Shown here: positions 34,983 through 47,027 of the stretch, piece by piece
Numbering within the stretch: the stretch's first letter is position 1
How the letters are laid out: each line of letters opens with the position of its first letter
Assembly (NCBI GenBank): GCA_032622095.1
Contig: CP136069.1
Span: forward strand, 2,577,462 to 2,641,461
Direction of reading: 5' to 3'
Length of the DNA: 64,000 nt
Origin: Siphonodentalium dalli
Lineage: Eukaryota > Mollusca > Scaphopoda > Gadilida > Siphonodentaliidae
Notes under the pieces: model-generated
What the model was told of the DNA's origin: nothing
Database searches by the model: none
The model's input: the letters and a program-made list of their open reading frames with translations, nothing else
Made by a program: the position numbers and the translations under genes

Positions 34983-36035
34983 AAATCGGTCGAAATCCTT
35001 TCCGTTCTCGAAAATGGTCCATACCCCATTTTCACCCCCTCGGGGTGGCACCCCCCGGGGGTGATGGGTGGGGGTCGGGGTGTTTCTAGGTGGTATTTGG
35101 GGCGGGCCACCCACCCATGCCGTCAAATCGGTCGAAATCCTTACCGTTCTCGAAAATGGTCCATACCCCATTTTCACCCCCTCGGGTGGCACCCCCCCCC
35201 CCCCCCGGGGGTGATGGGTGGGGGGTCGGGGTGTTTCTAGGTGGTATTTGGGGCGGGCCACCCACCCATTCCGTCAAATCGGTCGAAATCCTTACCGTTC
35301 TCGAAAATGGTCCATACCCCATTTTCACCCCCTCGGGTGGCACCCCCCCGGGGGTGATGGGTGGGGGGTCGGGGTGTTTCTAGGTGGTATTTGGGGCGGG
35401 CCACCCACCCATGCCGTCAAATCGTTCGAAATCCTTACCGTTCTCGAAAATGGTCCATACTCCATTTTCACCCCCTCGGGTGGCACCCCCCGTGGGTGAT
35501 GGTGGGGGGGTCGGGGTGTTTCTAGGTGGTATTTGGGGCGGGTCACCCACCCATGCCGTCAAATCTGTCGAAATCCTTACCGTTCTCGAAAATGGTCCAT
35601 ACCCCATTTTCACCCCCCCCCCCCCCGGGGGTGATGGGTGTGGGGTCGGGGTGTTTCTAGGTGGTATTTGGGGCGGGCCACCCACCCATGCCGTCAAATC
35701 GGTCGAAATCCTTACCGTTCTCGAAAACGGTCCATACCCCATTTTCACCCCCTCGGGTGGCACCCCCGGGGGTGATGGGTGTGGGGTCGGGGTGTTTCTA
35801 GGTGGTATTTGGGGCGGGCCACCCACCCATGCCGTCAAATCGGTCGAAATCCTTACCGTTCTCGAAAACGGTCCATACCCCATTTTCACCCCCTCGGGGT
35901 GACACCCCCGGGGGTGATGGGTGGGGGTCGGGGTGTTTCTAGGTGGTATTTGGGGCGGGCCACCCACACATGCCGTCAAATCGGTCGAAATCCTTACCGT
36001 TCTCGAAAATGGTCCATACCCCATTTTCACCCCCA
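34983..36035. repeat. ~142-bp GC-rich satellite, about 7.4 copies
   Basis: Units begin AAATCGGTCGAAATCCTTAC at about 34983, 35125, 35276, 35418, 35565, 35696 and 35839. Period varies from 131 to 151 bp through expansion of a C-run followed by GGGGGTGATGGG. Each unit has a G-rich stretch with four G-runs, then TGTTTCTAGGTGGTATTTGG. Both strands stay open over long frames by composition; I do not regard them as genes. Confidence 0.92.
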
Positions 36036-39000
36036 AAAGTCACAAAATCCTTGACTCTAAGGAAATTCAAGTAAAGGGCAGGGGGACTGGAAGTAAAAGA
36101 GTTACCTGGAATTAGGACCGACCATGGTTCGGCCTGGTGGCAGAATTTTTGTTAATTCCGACTAAAAAGACGCGAAATCCTAGCATCTGAGACTTTTTAG
36201 GACATCCTAAAGACCATGAAAATTAGTGTCTTCTGTATGTTGCTTGGTATTATTAATCTTATCAAAGACTGAAAGAGGAATATTTATGTCATGCACTCGA
36301 TCAATTTTATGGAAGTAAAATATGTACTACGGTTAAGACTTAACTGGTCTTGCAACAGGAGGAAATAACTGTTCTTACAATTGACAGATACGGCGAAATT
36401 CCGACTATACCAAGATGCAACATCCTAGCATCTGAGACTTTGCATACAGGCCATTCCTGGCTCGAGGTCCTTGAGATTTGGAACATCGTATGGCCATCAT
36501 GCAGTGTCTGTGTCCGTACCTCAAGTGGGGTTGGGCCCCGCCATATATCGGGAGTTCCATGGTTAACCCGGACAATTAACCGGGCCTACCACACTGGCTA
36601 GGCGCCACTGGTGTATCGGCCCCGGCTAACACGGATAATTTCAACAATAAATTTGAGCATTTACGCCGCCAAACATAAAAAGACGTAAGAACAAGACATT
36701 GAATGGACATCGAAGTATTGAAACCAGTTCAAAAAGTTCTGATCACAAATACTGAGATCAACTAGATGAAGAACGAGAGGCCGATCAATATCGGCAGATG
36801 TTTAACCCATACCTTGGCGATAGCAATTAGCTATAACTGATAATTGGTCAAAGATATTATCACAGTAATCCATATATCAGTACCTAACTTAAAATCAAAA
36901 GCTAAAATAATTTGTCTTAAGAAGGGGTTAAAGTATTTGGGGTGGGAGAGGAGTCGTTTTAAATCTCATAACTCTGTCCCTATTCACACAGGGACCTCTC
37001 ACTGTGAGATCCAATGGTTTAGCCATTAATCAATTTGACAGATAGGATAAACAATTATCCAGCCAGCAGGTTGTTTATCTTTACCTTCATACAACCACCC
37101 TAGAGCTCTGTAACATATGTCATCACTCAATTAATAACAGATTTCGCTTGGAATGACATATATTAATTTAAAGGTACTCTCATATACTCTGGATATTGGA
37201 TGTTCACATGGTAATTTATTGATATCATTATATTACATGCAACTATTGCAATAAAATCTTCATATTTTCAAAACAGGACATCACACCTAATTAATGGTTT
37301 TAAATATTTGTGTGTGTTAAATTGGGCGAGGAGTTCAATCTAAAAAAATAATTCAAAAATAAAAAAAAATTTCAAAACCAGAACTATAAACATAATCAAT
37401 AGAAATATTTGAGTTATCAAATCGGATAGTACGGGGTTACTCTTAACTAAAATAATGAACTGATAAACACAAAATAGTCAACAAAAAGCATGTCATTGGA
37501 TTTAGAAACCCATACAATAAGTCATTCTCAAGAATCCCAGCACCCTTCATATTATCCTTCAGCCCAAATTCAATTGAGGGAATTTCAAAATAAGACATTT
37601 CCTCTAATGATGAATATATTTATTGAAAAACTGACTGAACCTGGCTCAAAGTGAAAGCGATAATTTAATATATGTCTATCGGATAATATGTGTCTATGGA
37701 ATGGGTTAATTTTAATCCCAAATCCATGTAAGTGAAAAGTGGATCACCATCAATCTGTTCACAGAATAGGAGAATGATCAAATGAAAAACACCAGAAGAC
37801 CATATTAACCCCGGGTTAATCATTTCCAATGACATCATATGATGGAACTAAGAGTCTTATAGAGTGTACATTAATTAATTCCATTGACCTGATTCAACAG
37901 AGGATTAATTAACTTAATATTGCACAGAAGACAGAACTGGAATAAAGAGTCACAGTTTGACAGATGAGATAAACAGGTCTGTCAGGCACCAGTGTATTGG
38001 GTGTCCAATAGCTTTTAATTGTCTCATTCTAATAACACAGTTCTGTGTGGATTCATTTTCTCTTCAAATTGCACAGTGCATCTGAGTGCATGGCAAATAG
38101 GTATGAATAATAAAGGGCCATAACTCTGTTAAAATAAATCGGATCAAACCCATATTCGAACTTGATCTATATTTAGGGGTCAGAAATGCTTGGATGCATA
38201 CTATTTAAAAACAAGAGTGGAAAGGGTTAACTAAACAATATCAAAATCCATACAGATTAAGAACGTGCTGAGAAAGACCTAGGGAAGAAATATGAGGCAG
38301 ATCAGAAGAAAATTGTTTGACTTAAATGCATCAGATAGCATTTGTGTGCATGGTTAATTATTTTCTAAATCGATCAACCAATCGATACCAAAAACTATAC
38401 AGGTGAGGTGTGTGTCATCATAAACCTACATATCAAATATGAACACAATCGGACAAAAAATACTTTGGTTACAGCATCGGATAGCTCATGCCTATGTGCG
38501 GATGCAAAGTGTAAATAATTTCTAAACCGATCAACCGATCGATTCCAAAAACTATAGAGTGTGTCATCATAAACATGCACATAAAATTTGAGTTATCTCC
38601 CATCGCTCCGCTGAGATATCACTGCCATCTTGGACATTTGGTAAGGATTTCTTACGTGTTCTTAGTTCTTACGTTTTAGGATTAAAATTGTCTATGTCTG
38701 GCTCAGTTCATATTGTTCTTATCAAAACCGAAAGAATTACCATTATAGCAAACTGTTGGTGGTCAAAATAAGATAATAGGTGACTAAATATAGTTCCGAC
38801 GATATGTAAAAATAGATGTATCGGTCCGCGAAGTACCATCCTTGTGGCAGTGCTATATCGCAGTGATAACATAGAGGGCGCTGCATGGAGTTTTTTACGC
38901 CACCTGTGGTGTATCTAGCTGCTGAGATTTTGATATTGCGTGGTGGACAGGGCGAATGCATTGTGGGGCTTTTATTTATTTATAGAGTTGGAAATTCCGT

Positions 39001-39077
39001 TTATTTAAAAGTCGGAACTACGCGACCAGTAGGCCAAGTCCAGTAAAACGGTTCGTTATAGGTGCTGGTTGTTATTG
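36036..39077. other. No gene seen; sparse repeats
   Basis: A TAGCATCTGAGACTTT phrase occurs at 36182 and 36424. 38100-38620 holds two diverged copies of a dispersed block (GATCAACC(A/G)ATCGAT.CCAAAAACTATA .. GTGTGTCATCATAAAC). 36640-38090 is AT-rich with no repeat I can name. No exon with acceptor, frame and donor was found. Confidence 0.45.
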
Positions 39078-40395
39078 TTATTTTAACGGAATTCTGAGTT
39101 GGTCATTCGCGAAACCAATATATTTTATATTCTATAATTAAAACCGTGGGTATATAATATATGATCCTCTTTATGGATATTGTAGGAAGGTAAATTTAGC
39201 TAAAGCGGTGGGATATCTTGCAAGACAACACATTTCGGTTTGCGCTATAACTGCTCAATGTTTTAAGGTGTTACACAACGTCTGATAAAAAGAGTTCTAT
39301 CTGGAATATTCACACAATTTTTTCAGAGAACATGCATAGAGTAAACATAGTCCTATCGGACTATCGTAAAGTAGTTCCGTTTAATTCGGGATTAATTAAC
39401 CCTCAGACTGCCGAAACTGCCGACAATAAATTCGCTTGTTTGTGTCCCCCGAAAATCAAACTTGCCTGTTTAGAGGTCCCATTTTCGTGGCTAATGGTGA
39501 TAGAATCACAATTTTTCAGTCAAGTTCATGGATAAATTACATTACACTTAATCGGCTTATGTCCGCGGCCATAAACCTGCGTTTTGATAACAATTTATTT
39601 GAGACAAACTGTTGCGCGGGTATCAGTCGGCGCTTATCGGTTGAAGTTATTATGATCGTGCAGCCTGCACGTGCAACAAGTGTTCAAATACAACAGAAAA
39701 AAAATACTATGTCAAATAAATAACGTGATCAATGGACAGACACGTTTCATTTCCGTGGGACACGAAAAAGCGAATTTAATGTCGTCAGTTTCGGCAGTCT
39801 GAGGGTTTTAATTAATCTCCTTTACGATATCCCGATAGGACTATGTTTACTCTATGTTCTCTGAAAAAAAAATGGTGTGAATATTCCCGATAGAACTATT
39901 TTTATCAGACGTTTTGTAACACATTAAAACATTGAGCAGTTAGCGCAATTTTCTGAAATTTCGGACTATTTCGTCTATAAAAATACGATGAGCAACTGAA
40001 AATGTTTTTCAACATTCTGGAAGGGGTATATGTCCATGGTATATATGTTTAAAATTTCACGCATAAACTATGACAGATAACAAAGTTATAATTAGTTTTA
40101 TAGGCCCACCATAAATCCGCTATAATAAACGCATGCCTCCGTAAGCACATGGCTTTGCTGTGGATACTTTCGTTCCCAGCATGCATCATTCTCGCTATCT
40201 GTAAAATGTCTATGAATAATGGCTGCATGTGCCATGCACTCTTAGCTTTGATCCGCATTTAGAAGCATTCTGGTGTGGCGAATGAGAAACCTGCAGTAAT
40301 TTATAAGCCGTAGTTCATTGTAATAATTTGAAGAATTACTTGTCTTAACGGAATTCTGAGGCGGTCCATTCATGTAACCAATATATTTTATATTA
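39078..40395. repeat. Direct repeat pair flanking an inverted-repeat element
   Basis: TTAACGGAATTCTGAG.. followed by AACCAATATATTTTATATT occurs at 39078-39130 and again at 40343-40395 in the same orientation, about 1.27 kb apart. The segment between includes the foldback at 39233-39955. 39956-40342 shows nothing else. Confidence 0.55.
39233..39955. mobile_element. Foldback element with TTAA-associated core
   Basis: Arms 39233-39430 and 39785-39955 are inverted copies (for example CATAGAGTAAACATAGTCCT / ATAGGACTATGTTTACTCTA). The inner part 39400-39805 has termini CCCTCAGACTGCCGAAACTG, inverted at the right end, with TTAA at 39396-39399 on the left and TTTTAATTAA on the right. It is either a piggyBac-like MITE inside a larger foldback or one element with long arms. 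Confidence 0.65.
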
Positions 40396-40723
40396 TGATT
40401 TATATTTATGACTAATAATACGATCTTGGTGGCGTTACCATTTCTGACTATGGTTTTCTTGTCTTAGTTGTTGTCTGTTGCTTAACAATGTACTGCACTG
40501 CGACCCGGTCATAAAAGCCGAACATAGCCGAACATATAGCCGAACACAAGTTCAAATAATGGGACATTTTACAAATAAATTCATAGGCATATGTATTCAT
40601 GTTCAAGATATATTGCTATACGAAGTTTGGTGGAGTTTGGATCAATAAAGAGTGTTTTATTAGATGTTTTGTATAACGCGTTTGTTTGATAGGTGATAAT
40701 TAATATCTTCCATGTGGGATTAA
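39956..40723. other. No gene seen
   Basis: Unassigned AT-rich DNA. It contains the second copy of the direct repeat (40343-40395) and a short AGCCGAACATA triplication at 40516-40545. Confidence 0.4.
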
Positions 40724-40985
40724 AGGTACTCAATCCGATTAGACGCTCCCAAATTACTATTTCTTTGGCTTCGGGGGTAAAAAATATTTGATTCGAGTCG
40801 AGGAACATACCCATCAAAGCTCAGATTGATCAGATATCGATTTTGGAAGTTTGTTATTTCAATTGTTTCTGGGCCAGAAACACGAGCTCAAACGGACGGT
40901 CTTGCAGATAAAGATTGATAACTCTAAAATCAGGTGGTAATAATAACCACTTTATTTAGGAGCGTCTGATACAGATTGAGTATGT
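40724..40985. mobile_element. TTAA-flanked element, family H, copy 2
   Basis: TTAA at 40720-40723 followed by AGGTACTCAATCCGATTAGA. The right end reads CAGATTGAGTATGT followed by TTAA at 40986-40989. It shares GGCTT(C/T)GGGGGTAAAAAATA and TCGAGGAAC with copy 1 and is about 200 bp shorter. Confidence 0.75.
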
Positions 40986-40989
40986 TTAA

Positions 40990-41428
40990 GTCACCAGCCG
41001 ACAGGCTTTAATGTTGTCGGTGGCTGTCTCTCGCCTATGATCTTTAAAGTTATGTGAAACACTCCGATAGGTTGATCAAATAGAAATGGAGAATAATCTT
41101 GCTCAAAGTAGTTATTTTTTACAAATATTAATCCAAATTTACAGGCAACACACACAGCCATTCTTAGATATTACATGTAAATAAATGCAATGACTTTCGA
41201 TGACGAAATCGTTTGCGTTGGTTTATCGCCGATAGTTGCGTCCCGAATCGAGTTGTAAATATTTACAATTGCGCATAGTTCAGACGATGTTTTCTATGGA
41301 GTGGTATGGTCCATTTCTTGGAGATTTTCGATCTATGTCAGTAGAATGCTGCATTCCTGCAGTTGGCATAGCGCCTGAATACTAACATATCAGTTTCATA
41401 CACCCGCACAAGTCCATAATATGGCTTT
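40990..41428. other. No gene seen
   Basis: Unassigned single-copy-looking sequence up to the SINE target site. Confidence 0.4.
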
Positions 41429-41442
41429 AAGTGTTTTGTTGC

Positions 41443-41735
41443 TGTTTGTTTGTTTGTTTATTAGGGTTTATCGTCGTTCTAGTCGCTAGGCCACACACGA
41501 CGTTGTCAAATTTACGGGTGGAGAAAAGACCTCACAGAGGCTTAATTTCACCGGGAAATTGTTCCACTGCGTGTAGAAACCACCGACCCCCGGAAAGCAA
41601 CTGACAAACTTGCCCAGATACACGATTTCGGCCACCCTCCCTATGACGGTGTTCGAACCAGCTTCGTCGGCGCTGGACGGCCTGTGACAGCGTAATTCAC
41701 CTGGCACACTACCGACTGGACCACCGGGGGCCCCC
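41443..41735 (-). mobile_element. tRNA-derived SINE with perfect 14-bp duplication
   Basis: Read on the minus strand from 41735: a 5' tRNA-like head with A-box-like GGTCCAGTCGGTAGTGTG and B-box GGTTCGAACACC, a ~200-bp body, and a tail CCTAATAAACAAACAAACAA. Both flanks are AAGTGTTTTGTTGC (41429-41442 and 41736-41749), a perfect target-site duplication that fixes the ends. Molluscan V-SINE/RUDI-type elements have this architecture; the family assignment is inference. An open minus frame through it is incidental. Confidence 0.9.
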
Positions 41736-41942
41736 AAGTGTTTTGTTGCAATCATTGTTATCTATAAATTTAAACCGTAAACGGAACTAAACCAGGCTAA
41801 TTTTTTTGTAAATCGGTTTATTGCAAATAAATAGACCATGGGATGAAAATCCTAAGACGCACATGGAATGTAAGACTCGATATTCTTATAGTACTTGCTT
41901 TTCTTAATTAGACCCTGGAGAGTGGGTTCAGTCCGATTGTTT

Positions 41943-42308
41943 ACCCTGTGCCAATGCATTTTCTTATATATGCGAGTCGACCATAGGTCGCCTCGCATAT
42001 ATAAGAGAATGCATTGGCCTAACAATTTTTTATCATTTTTTTTATAAATTTTTCTTACAATTTTTAGGACATAAAATAAAAAACATCCATTACCCTGCAG
42101 GGAGCCCCACACATATATAGAAGCATATAGAAGAGTGTCGTCTGCTCATGTTTGTCTGTGGCTCTGTATGGGTGAAATTATAAAATTGTTAAAGAATACA
42201 AGAAAAAATTATTAAAATTGTAAAAAAAATTGTTAGGCCAATGCATTCTCTTATATATGCGAGGCGACCTATGGTCGAGTCGCATATATAAGAGAATGCA
42301 TTGGCTTA
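41943..42308. mobile_element. Mosaic hairpin element: palindrome, stem-loop D, palindrome
   Basis: Palindromes 41950-42018 and 42237-42305 lie in opposite orientation around stem-loop D (core 42102-42164). The linkers are AT-rich with TTTTTACAATTTTT words. The same order occurs at 46650-46997 and, partly, at 58491-58740. TTAA ends are not evident here. Confidence 0.7.
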
Positions 42309-42840
42309 GAATCGTAGAAAATTGATATAAAAAAGTTTGTCAGCCACTGTTAGGATACTACAAGAATATGTAACATAATGCAAATGTTCTGGTTTCTGGA
42401 GTTGTAAATGCGTGAGAAAAACTTGTTTTGTCAGCCGTTTTCGTGTACATCATTCTCACTAAAATATATATTTAAAAATCGGTTTATTATTACAAGTTCA
42501 TTCAGACAGTTTGGTGATTTTTCTAAATGGAATATGTCGAAATCTTTCAATAAATACCCTGGAATTTCAAAATTTCCGAACTGGCATCTGACAGCCTTGA
42601 TTTTAGTTTATTTTAATGAATATTAGTCTTTGACTGACTACCGAGGAGGGAAGATGACCCATTGGGCCGACCCAAGCTCACGAGAAAAATAGACCTTGAA
42701 ATTATCATCCTTATGTTTTTTTTTACAATTTTTCTGAGTTGTGAATTTTCACGTGATTTCTTATGAGAAATGCAGACTGAAATGTTTCCACAAAGAAGTT
42801 ATTGGATATTTTCAAAGTCAGAATTCTCACGTTAGATCTC
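42309..42840. other. No gene seen
   Basis: AT-rich, no splice-framed exon and no repeat boundary recognised. Confidence 0.4.
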
Positions 42841-42844
42841 TTAA

Positions 42845-42950
42845 CCCTTTACCCAACAAAACTCCTTATAGAGCCCCACATAGACTGGAGCAGACGACAC
42901 TCTGCAGTGCATGCTTCCATATGTGTGAGGCTCCCTGTGGGATAAATCTC
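42845..42950 (-). mobile_element. Short TTAA-flanked element containing stem-loop D
   Basis: 106 bp between TTAA 42841-42844 and TTAA 42951-42954. The left terminus CCCTTTACCCAACAAAAC is that of family C; the right end is GTGGGATAAATCTC. The D core (42871-42933) is inverted relative to the copies at 4678 and 4784. Confidence 0.7.
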
Positions 42951-43041
42951 TTAAATTAATTAACCCTTTACCCAACAAAACGGCCAAAAACGCCCAAATA
43001 AAGCTTCAACAGCCTAAAATACCATGTGCCAATGAAACAAA

Positions 43042-44790
43042 ATGAAAATAGCTAAAGTTGTACCAATACCGAAAAATAGTGACAAGGGGGACATAAACAA
43101 TTATCGTCCAATAAGCATTCTTCCCGCATTTTCTAAACTACTCGAAAAACTCATGCAAAAACGTTTAGTTGATTTTCTTAATGAATCGGACATCTTATTT
43201 AAACATCAGTACGGATTTCGCCCAAACCATTCAACTTTTCATCCCATCATTCATCTACTGGATCATGTTGTAAAAAATAACGACAAGCCCACGAAAGATT
43301 CCACCGTAGCCCTTTTTCTTGATCTGTCCAAAGCTTTTGACACAATAAACCACGAAATCTTACTTACAAAACTTGAACATTATGGAATTAGAGGCATGGC
43401 AAACAACTGGTTTCGAAGCTATCTCAATGAGAGACGACAATACGTAGAATTCAATGGAAGCAAGTCAAATCTCCTAAAAACATCATGTGGTGTTCCTCAG
43501 GGCTCCTTACTCGGGCCCATAATTTTTCTCCTCTACGTGAACGATATGTCAAATGCAACTACTATGGATCTCTTATCATATGCCGACGATACAACCCTTA
43601 TGGCCAGTGGACAAAATGAAGCGTTAATCCAAAGTTATGTCAATAACGAATTAAGAAATCTTACTATCGAAGACCCCACCATGGCCGCAAAACTAATCAA
43701 CGATGACCTCGAAACTCTCATGTGTTGGGCATCAGAATGGCTTGTAAAATTCAATCCCCTGAAAACGGAATCTCTCTTAATCTCCAGGAAAGAAACACCA
43801 GTATATCATCCACATTTGACCATGGGAACCGCGACAATTGTTGAGGTTGACAGCCATAAATATCTGGGACTTACTTTCGACAACATGGGCTCTTGGGGTA
43901 TCCACATCAGATCTATGCTTGACAAAGCATGGAGTCGAGTAAATCTAGTACGTAAACACAGATACAGGCTAAGCAGAGTAACGCTTGAAAAAATACATTA
44001 TACATTTATCCGACCAATACTGGAATATGCCTCCCCTGTTTGGGATAACTGCCCTGATTATCTTAGTGATGACATTGAAAAGGTTCAGTATGAAATGGCC
44101 CGAATAGTAACAGGTGCAACCATCAGTACGAGTAACGCGTGCCTTTTGTCAGAGACTGGCTGGGAACTCCTCTCTTCACGCCGTAGAAAACACAAGCTGT
44201 GCCAATTTTTTAAAATGATACGAGGAACTGCTCCATCAATTTTAAGAAATTATGTACGACCAATTCAGGCAAATAATTCCAGATATAACTTCAGATTTGA
44301 ACATATAAGACTACCCTCGAATATTAATTATGACTATTATATGGATTCTTTCTTACCATCTGCAATTACCGAATGGAACAAACTGTCAGAAACTACAAAG
44401 AACAGCAGTACAATCGAAGACCTCAAAAAGGAACTGAACAGTGACAATATACGTCCACCTGCCTATTTTTATCATAGTAAATGTCGTAAATCTCATATCC
44501 TCCATACCCGGTTAAGATTGAACTGCAGCCACCTAAGTGGTGACCTGACAGATAACCATGTAACAATTTCCCCCTTCTGTCTATGTGGGGAATTTGAGAC
44601 AACTTACCACTATCTCTTTGAATGTACATTTTATCAAGAGCCCAGAAGAGAACTATATGACTCCCTACCAAATGTTGCCTTATCTGAGAATACACTAATG
44701 CGGGGGTCAAGAGAGCTTAGTCTTCGCGAAAACAAACAAATATTTAATGCAGTACAGACATATATTATGAGAACAAAAAGATTTCCATGA
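43042..44790 (+). CDS. LINE reverse transcriptase, 5'-truncated ORF2, 582 codons open
   Basis: An uninterrupted frame starting at the usual first RT block ([10 protein letters not shown]). Blocks in order: NNYRPISIL (20-28), [10 protein letters not shown] (56-65), FLDLSKAFD with a catalytic Asp (92-100), [10 protein letters not shown] (150-159), YADD catalytic pair (180-183), KYLGLTFDN, then thumb. The C-terminus has a CxC-x7-H-x4-C knuckle (513-528). The endonuclease and RT N-terminus are absent, so the ATG used is not the native start. It belongs to the CR1/L2/Jockey-like radiation; the clade is not settled. The absence of stops suggests a recent insertion. Not a host gene. Confidence 0.93.
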   Translation: MKIAKVVPIPKNSDKGDINNYRPISILPAFSKLLEKLMQKRLVDFLNESDILFKHQYGFRPNHSTFHPIIHLLDHVVKNNDKPTKDSTVALFLDLSKAFDTINHEILLTKLEHYGIRGMANNWFRSYLNERRQYVEFNGSKSNLLKTSCGVPQGSLLGPIIFLLYVNDMSNATTMDLLSYADDTTLMASGQNEALIQSYVNNELRNLTIEDPTMAAKLINDDLETLMCWASEWLVKFNPLKTESLLISRKETPVYHPHLTMGTATIVEVDSHKYLGLTFDNMGSWGIHIRSMLDKAWSRVNLVRKHRYRLSRVTLEKIHYTFIRPILEYASPVWDNCPDYLSDDIEKVQYEMARIVTGATISTSNACLLSETGWELLSSRRRKHKLCQFFKMIRGTAPSILRNYVRPIQANNSRYNFRFEHIRLPSNINYDYYMDSFLPSAITEWNKLSETTKNSSTIEDLKKELNSDNIRPPAYFYHSKCRKSHILHTRLRLNCSHLSGDLTDNHVTISPFCLCGEFETTYHYLFECTFYQEPRRELYDSLPNVALSENTLMRGSRELSLRENKQIFNAVQTYIMRTKRFP

Positions 44791-45440
44791 TCTGTATTGG
44801 TAACAAATTGCTTTGGATTCCGGCCGCGTTATGCGGCAGCACGATGTATCCATTATATATGTAGTACTAAATGTCTTCCGATAACGATTATTTTGTAAGT
44901 TACTTACTTGTCACTATCCTGTATATACGTGAAATGATTCTACATGAAGAATACAGCAATATTCGCAGTGAACCCCATTGAAATGAAATAGGAATTGGCC
45001 ATTGCGATTGACCCCCTCCCGTGAAGCCTGACGCATGCATATTACTACGAGCATAATTTTCATCACGCAGCAAATAAATTATTGAAAACTCTGTCCCCTC
45101 TACTTTCTCACTCTCTCTCTCACTCTCTCTCTCTCTCTCCTATCTCTCTCTCTCTCTCTCTGCCTCCTGCTATCCCTAACACTATCTTCCGCTGTGTCCA
45201 TCCCAACTTAGTTACTTCTCCTTTAAAAATATTATTTCTATTATTTCCCGTCTGATCGATACCCCTCCCTCACTTATTGGGGAAGGGCCATGTCGCAAAA
45301 GAGGAGAAGACTTCATATAAGCCCTCGGGCTTGTTGTCTGATCCTCATTTCCATACATTATCTCTTATATGTTGTATATTTATGTCATTTGTGTATTATG
45401 TGTATTATGTTTGGATTTGGAAATAAAAATATGTTTACAC
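44791..45440 (+). other. LINE 3' untranslated region
   Basis: It follows the RT stop, includes a (CT)n-rich run at 45105-45163 and ends at GGAAATAAAAATATG (45419-45433), with an AATAAA signal. The junction with the next LINE fragment is at about 45440. Confidence 0.65.
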
Positions 45441-45443
45441 TAA

Positions 45444-46262
45444 TTAAGAAATCTATCTGACTGGTGTTGCTGCAACAAACTAGCCATCAATGCTAACAAA
45501 AGCAATTATATGCTCTTGCATCCACAAAACAATGACAAAAAATGGAATACAATTAAAATATATCTCAATGGAGCCGAACTTCTACGGATAGGGAACATGC
45601 GGAGCGAATCGTCTGCCAAATTTTTAGGTATCCATATAGATGAAAACCTGACCTTTAATAAACACATTTCTATTGTATGCTCAAAAATGGCACATGCAAT
45701 TTATTGCATTAATAAAGTTAAACATTTTCTCCCGAGCAAGGCTCTCAAAACATTATACTTCGCCCTAATTCAAAGCCACTTAGTTTATGGCATCCAAATA
45801 TGGGGACATGTGCCAGCAGTGAAGAAACTATATTTATTACAAAAACGAGCCATGAGAATTATATGTAACAAAAAATATAGAAGTCACACCGATCCTCTTT
45901 TCAAACAAGAAAACATTTTAAAAATAAATGATTTACATAAATTACATGCATCCATTTTCATGCATGATTGGTACTACGATCGCTTACCAGTGTCTTTTTC
46001 TGGTATGTATGACAAGAGAGCGGAACCAAATAGACGACAACTTAATCCTATAGTACAAAAAAAATTCAGGACCATCTCTTTTTCTAAAGTTCTCCCATAC
46101 CATTCATTCCCCTTTATGTGGAATTCCCTTGAAAGTAAATATACCTCTAAACAATCAAGACATGTGTTCCGAAAACGTTTGAAAACGGATATTATTAATA
46201 CCTATCCAGCTAGCGTGCGATGCAAAAACCGAAGATGCCCTGATTGCACAAACGATATATAA
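45444..46262 (+). CDS. Second LINE, RT thumb and C-terminal part only
   Basis: An open frame of about 270 codons. It opens LSDWCCCNKLAIN then ANKSNYML, the segment just after the catalytic domain in CR1/L2-type enzymes, and continues KFLGIHIDENLTFNKHI and LIQSHLVYGIQIWG. It ends CKNRRCPDCTND, with a C-x4-C-x2-C cluster unlike the first LINE. Heavily 5'-truncated. The 3' region runs to AATAAA at 46633-46638. It differs in sequence from the preceding RT, so two LINE families are stacked here. Confidence 0.85.
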   Translation, partial: LRNLSDWCCCNKLAINANKSNYMLLHPQNNDKKWNTIKIYLNGAELLRIGNMRSESSAKFLGIHIDENLTFNKHISIVCSKMAHAIYCINKVKHFLPSKALKTLYFALIQSHLVYGIQIWGHVPAVKKLYLLQKRAMRIICNKKYRSHTDPLFKQENILKINDLHKLHASIFMHDWYYDRLPVSFSGMYDKRAEPNRRQLNPIVQKKFRTISFSKVLPYHSFPFMWNSLESKYTSKQSRHVFRKRLKTDIINTYPASVRCKNRRCPDCTNDI

Positions 46263-47027
46263 TTTTCTGATAACAAAAACAAAAAACATTCCCAAAACCT
46301 CACTCACATTATTCCTACTCGGTTCCACTCACACATGAATATTCATAGTATTCATTCAGTATATCGACCAAGTAGGTGCCCATACATATGAACCACTTTT
46401 CGTACCATCGCCCTAACAACGCCTATATATACAAAAAACCAGTCTGCACACGATAAACGTAACCTAAAAACAATCAAATTAATTCGGCCATCTTCATCAT
46501 ATAATCTGTCACCACACCCAGGGGTGATAGGAAGACAGTCAGTCATGACTATATCACCCCTAGCAATATACATGTATAGTCTATCAATATTATATTTATT
46601 TGTAATTGTACTTTCCATGTGTGTATATTGTAAATAAAATTATCCTATCCTTCTCTTATACATGCGAGTCGACCATAGGTCGCCTCGCATATATAAGAGA
46701 ATGCATTGGCCTAACAATTTTTTATCATTTTTTTTAAATAAATGTTTCTTACAATTTTTAGGACATAAAATAAAAAACATCCATTACCCTGCAGGGAGCC
46801 CCACACATATATAGAAGCATATAAAAGAGTGTCGTCTGCTCATGTTTGTCTGGGGCTCTGTATGGGTGAAATTATAAAATTGTTAAAGAATACAAGAAAA
46901 AATTATTAAAATTTTAAAAAATTGTTAGGCCAATGCATTCTCTTATATATGCGAGGCGACCTATGGTCGACTCGCATATATAAGAGAATGCATTGGCACA
47001 GGGCCGTTCTGTTGGGTAAAGGGTTAA

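Larger units (their letters stand above)
42964..47023. mobile_element. piggyBac-like MITE, family C, copy 3, interrupted by LINE DNA
   Basis: The left terminus after TTAA 42960-42963 is CCCTTTACCCAACAAAACG and matches copy 1 to about 43020. The right part resumes near 46650 inside the first palindrome and ends GTTGGGTAAAGGG before TTAA 47024-47027. Between them lie two LINE segments. The right part also carries stem-loop D (46796-46858) and palindromes at 46650-46710 (truncated by the insertion) and 46929-46997. Confidence 0.8.

Noticed and set aside
34887-36115. Open frames up to 218 codons on both strands with proline/glycine-rich repeats
   Set aside because: They come from the ~142-bp satellite. 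The unit length varies from 131 to 151 bp through C-run slippage, is not held at a multiple of three, and both strands are open.
41486-41755. 89-codon minus frame
   Set aside because: It lies on the tRNA-derived SINE and its flank. The SINE boundaries and duplication explain the sequence.
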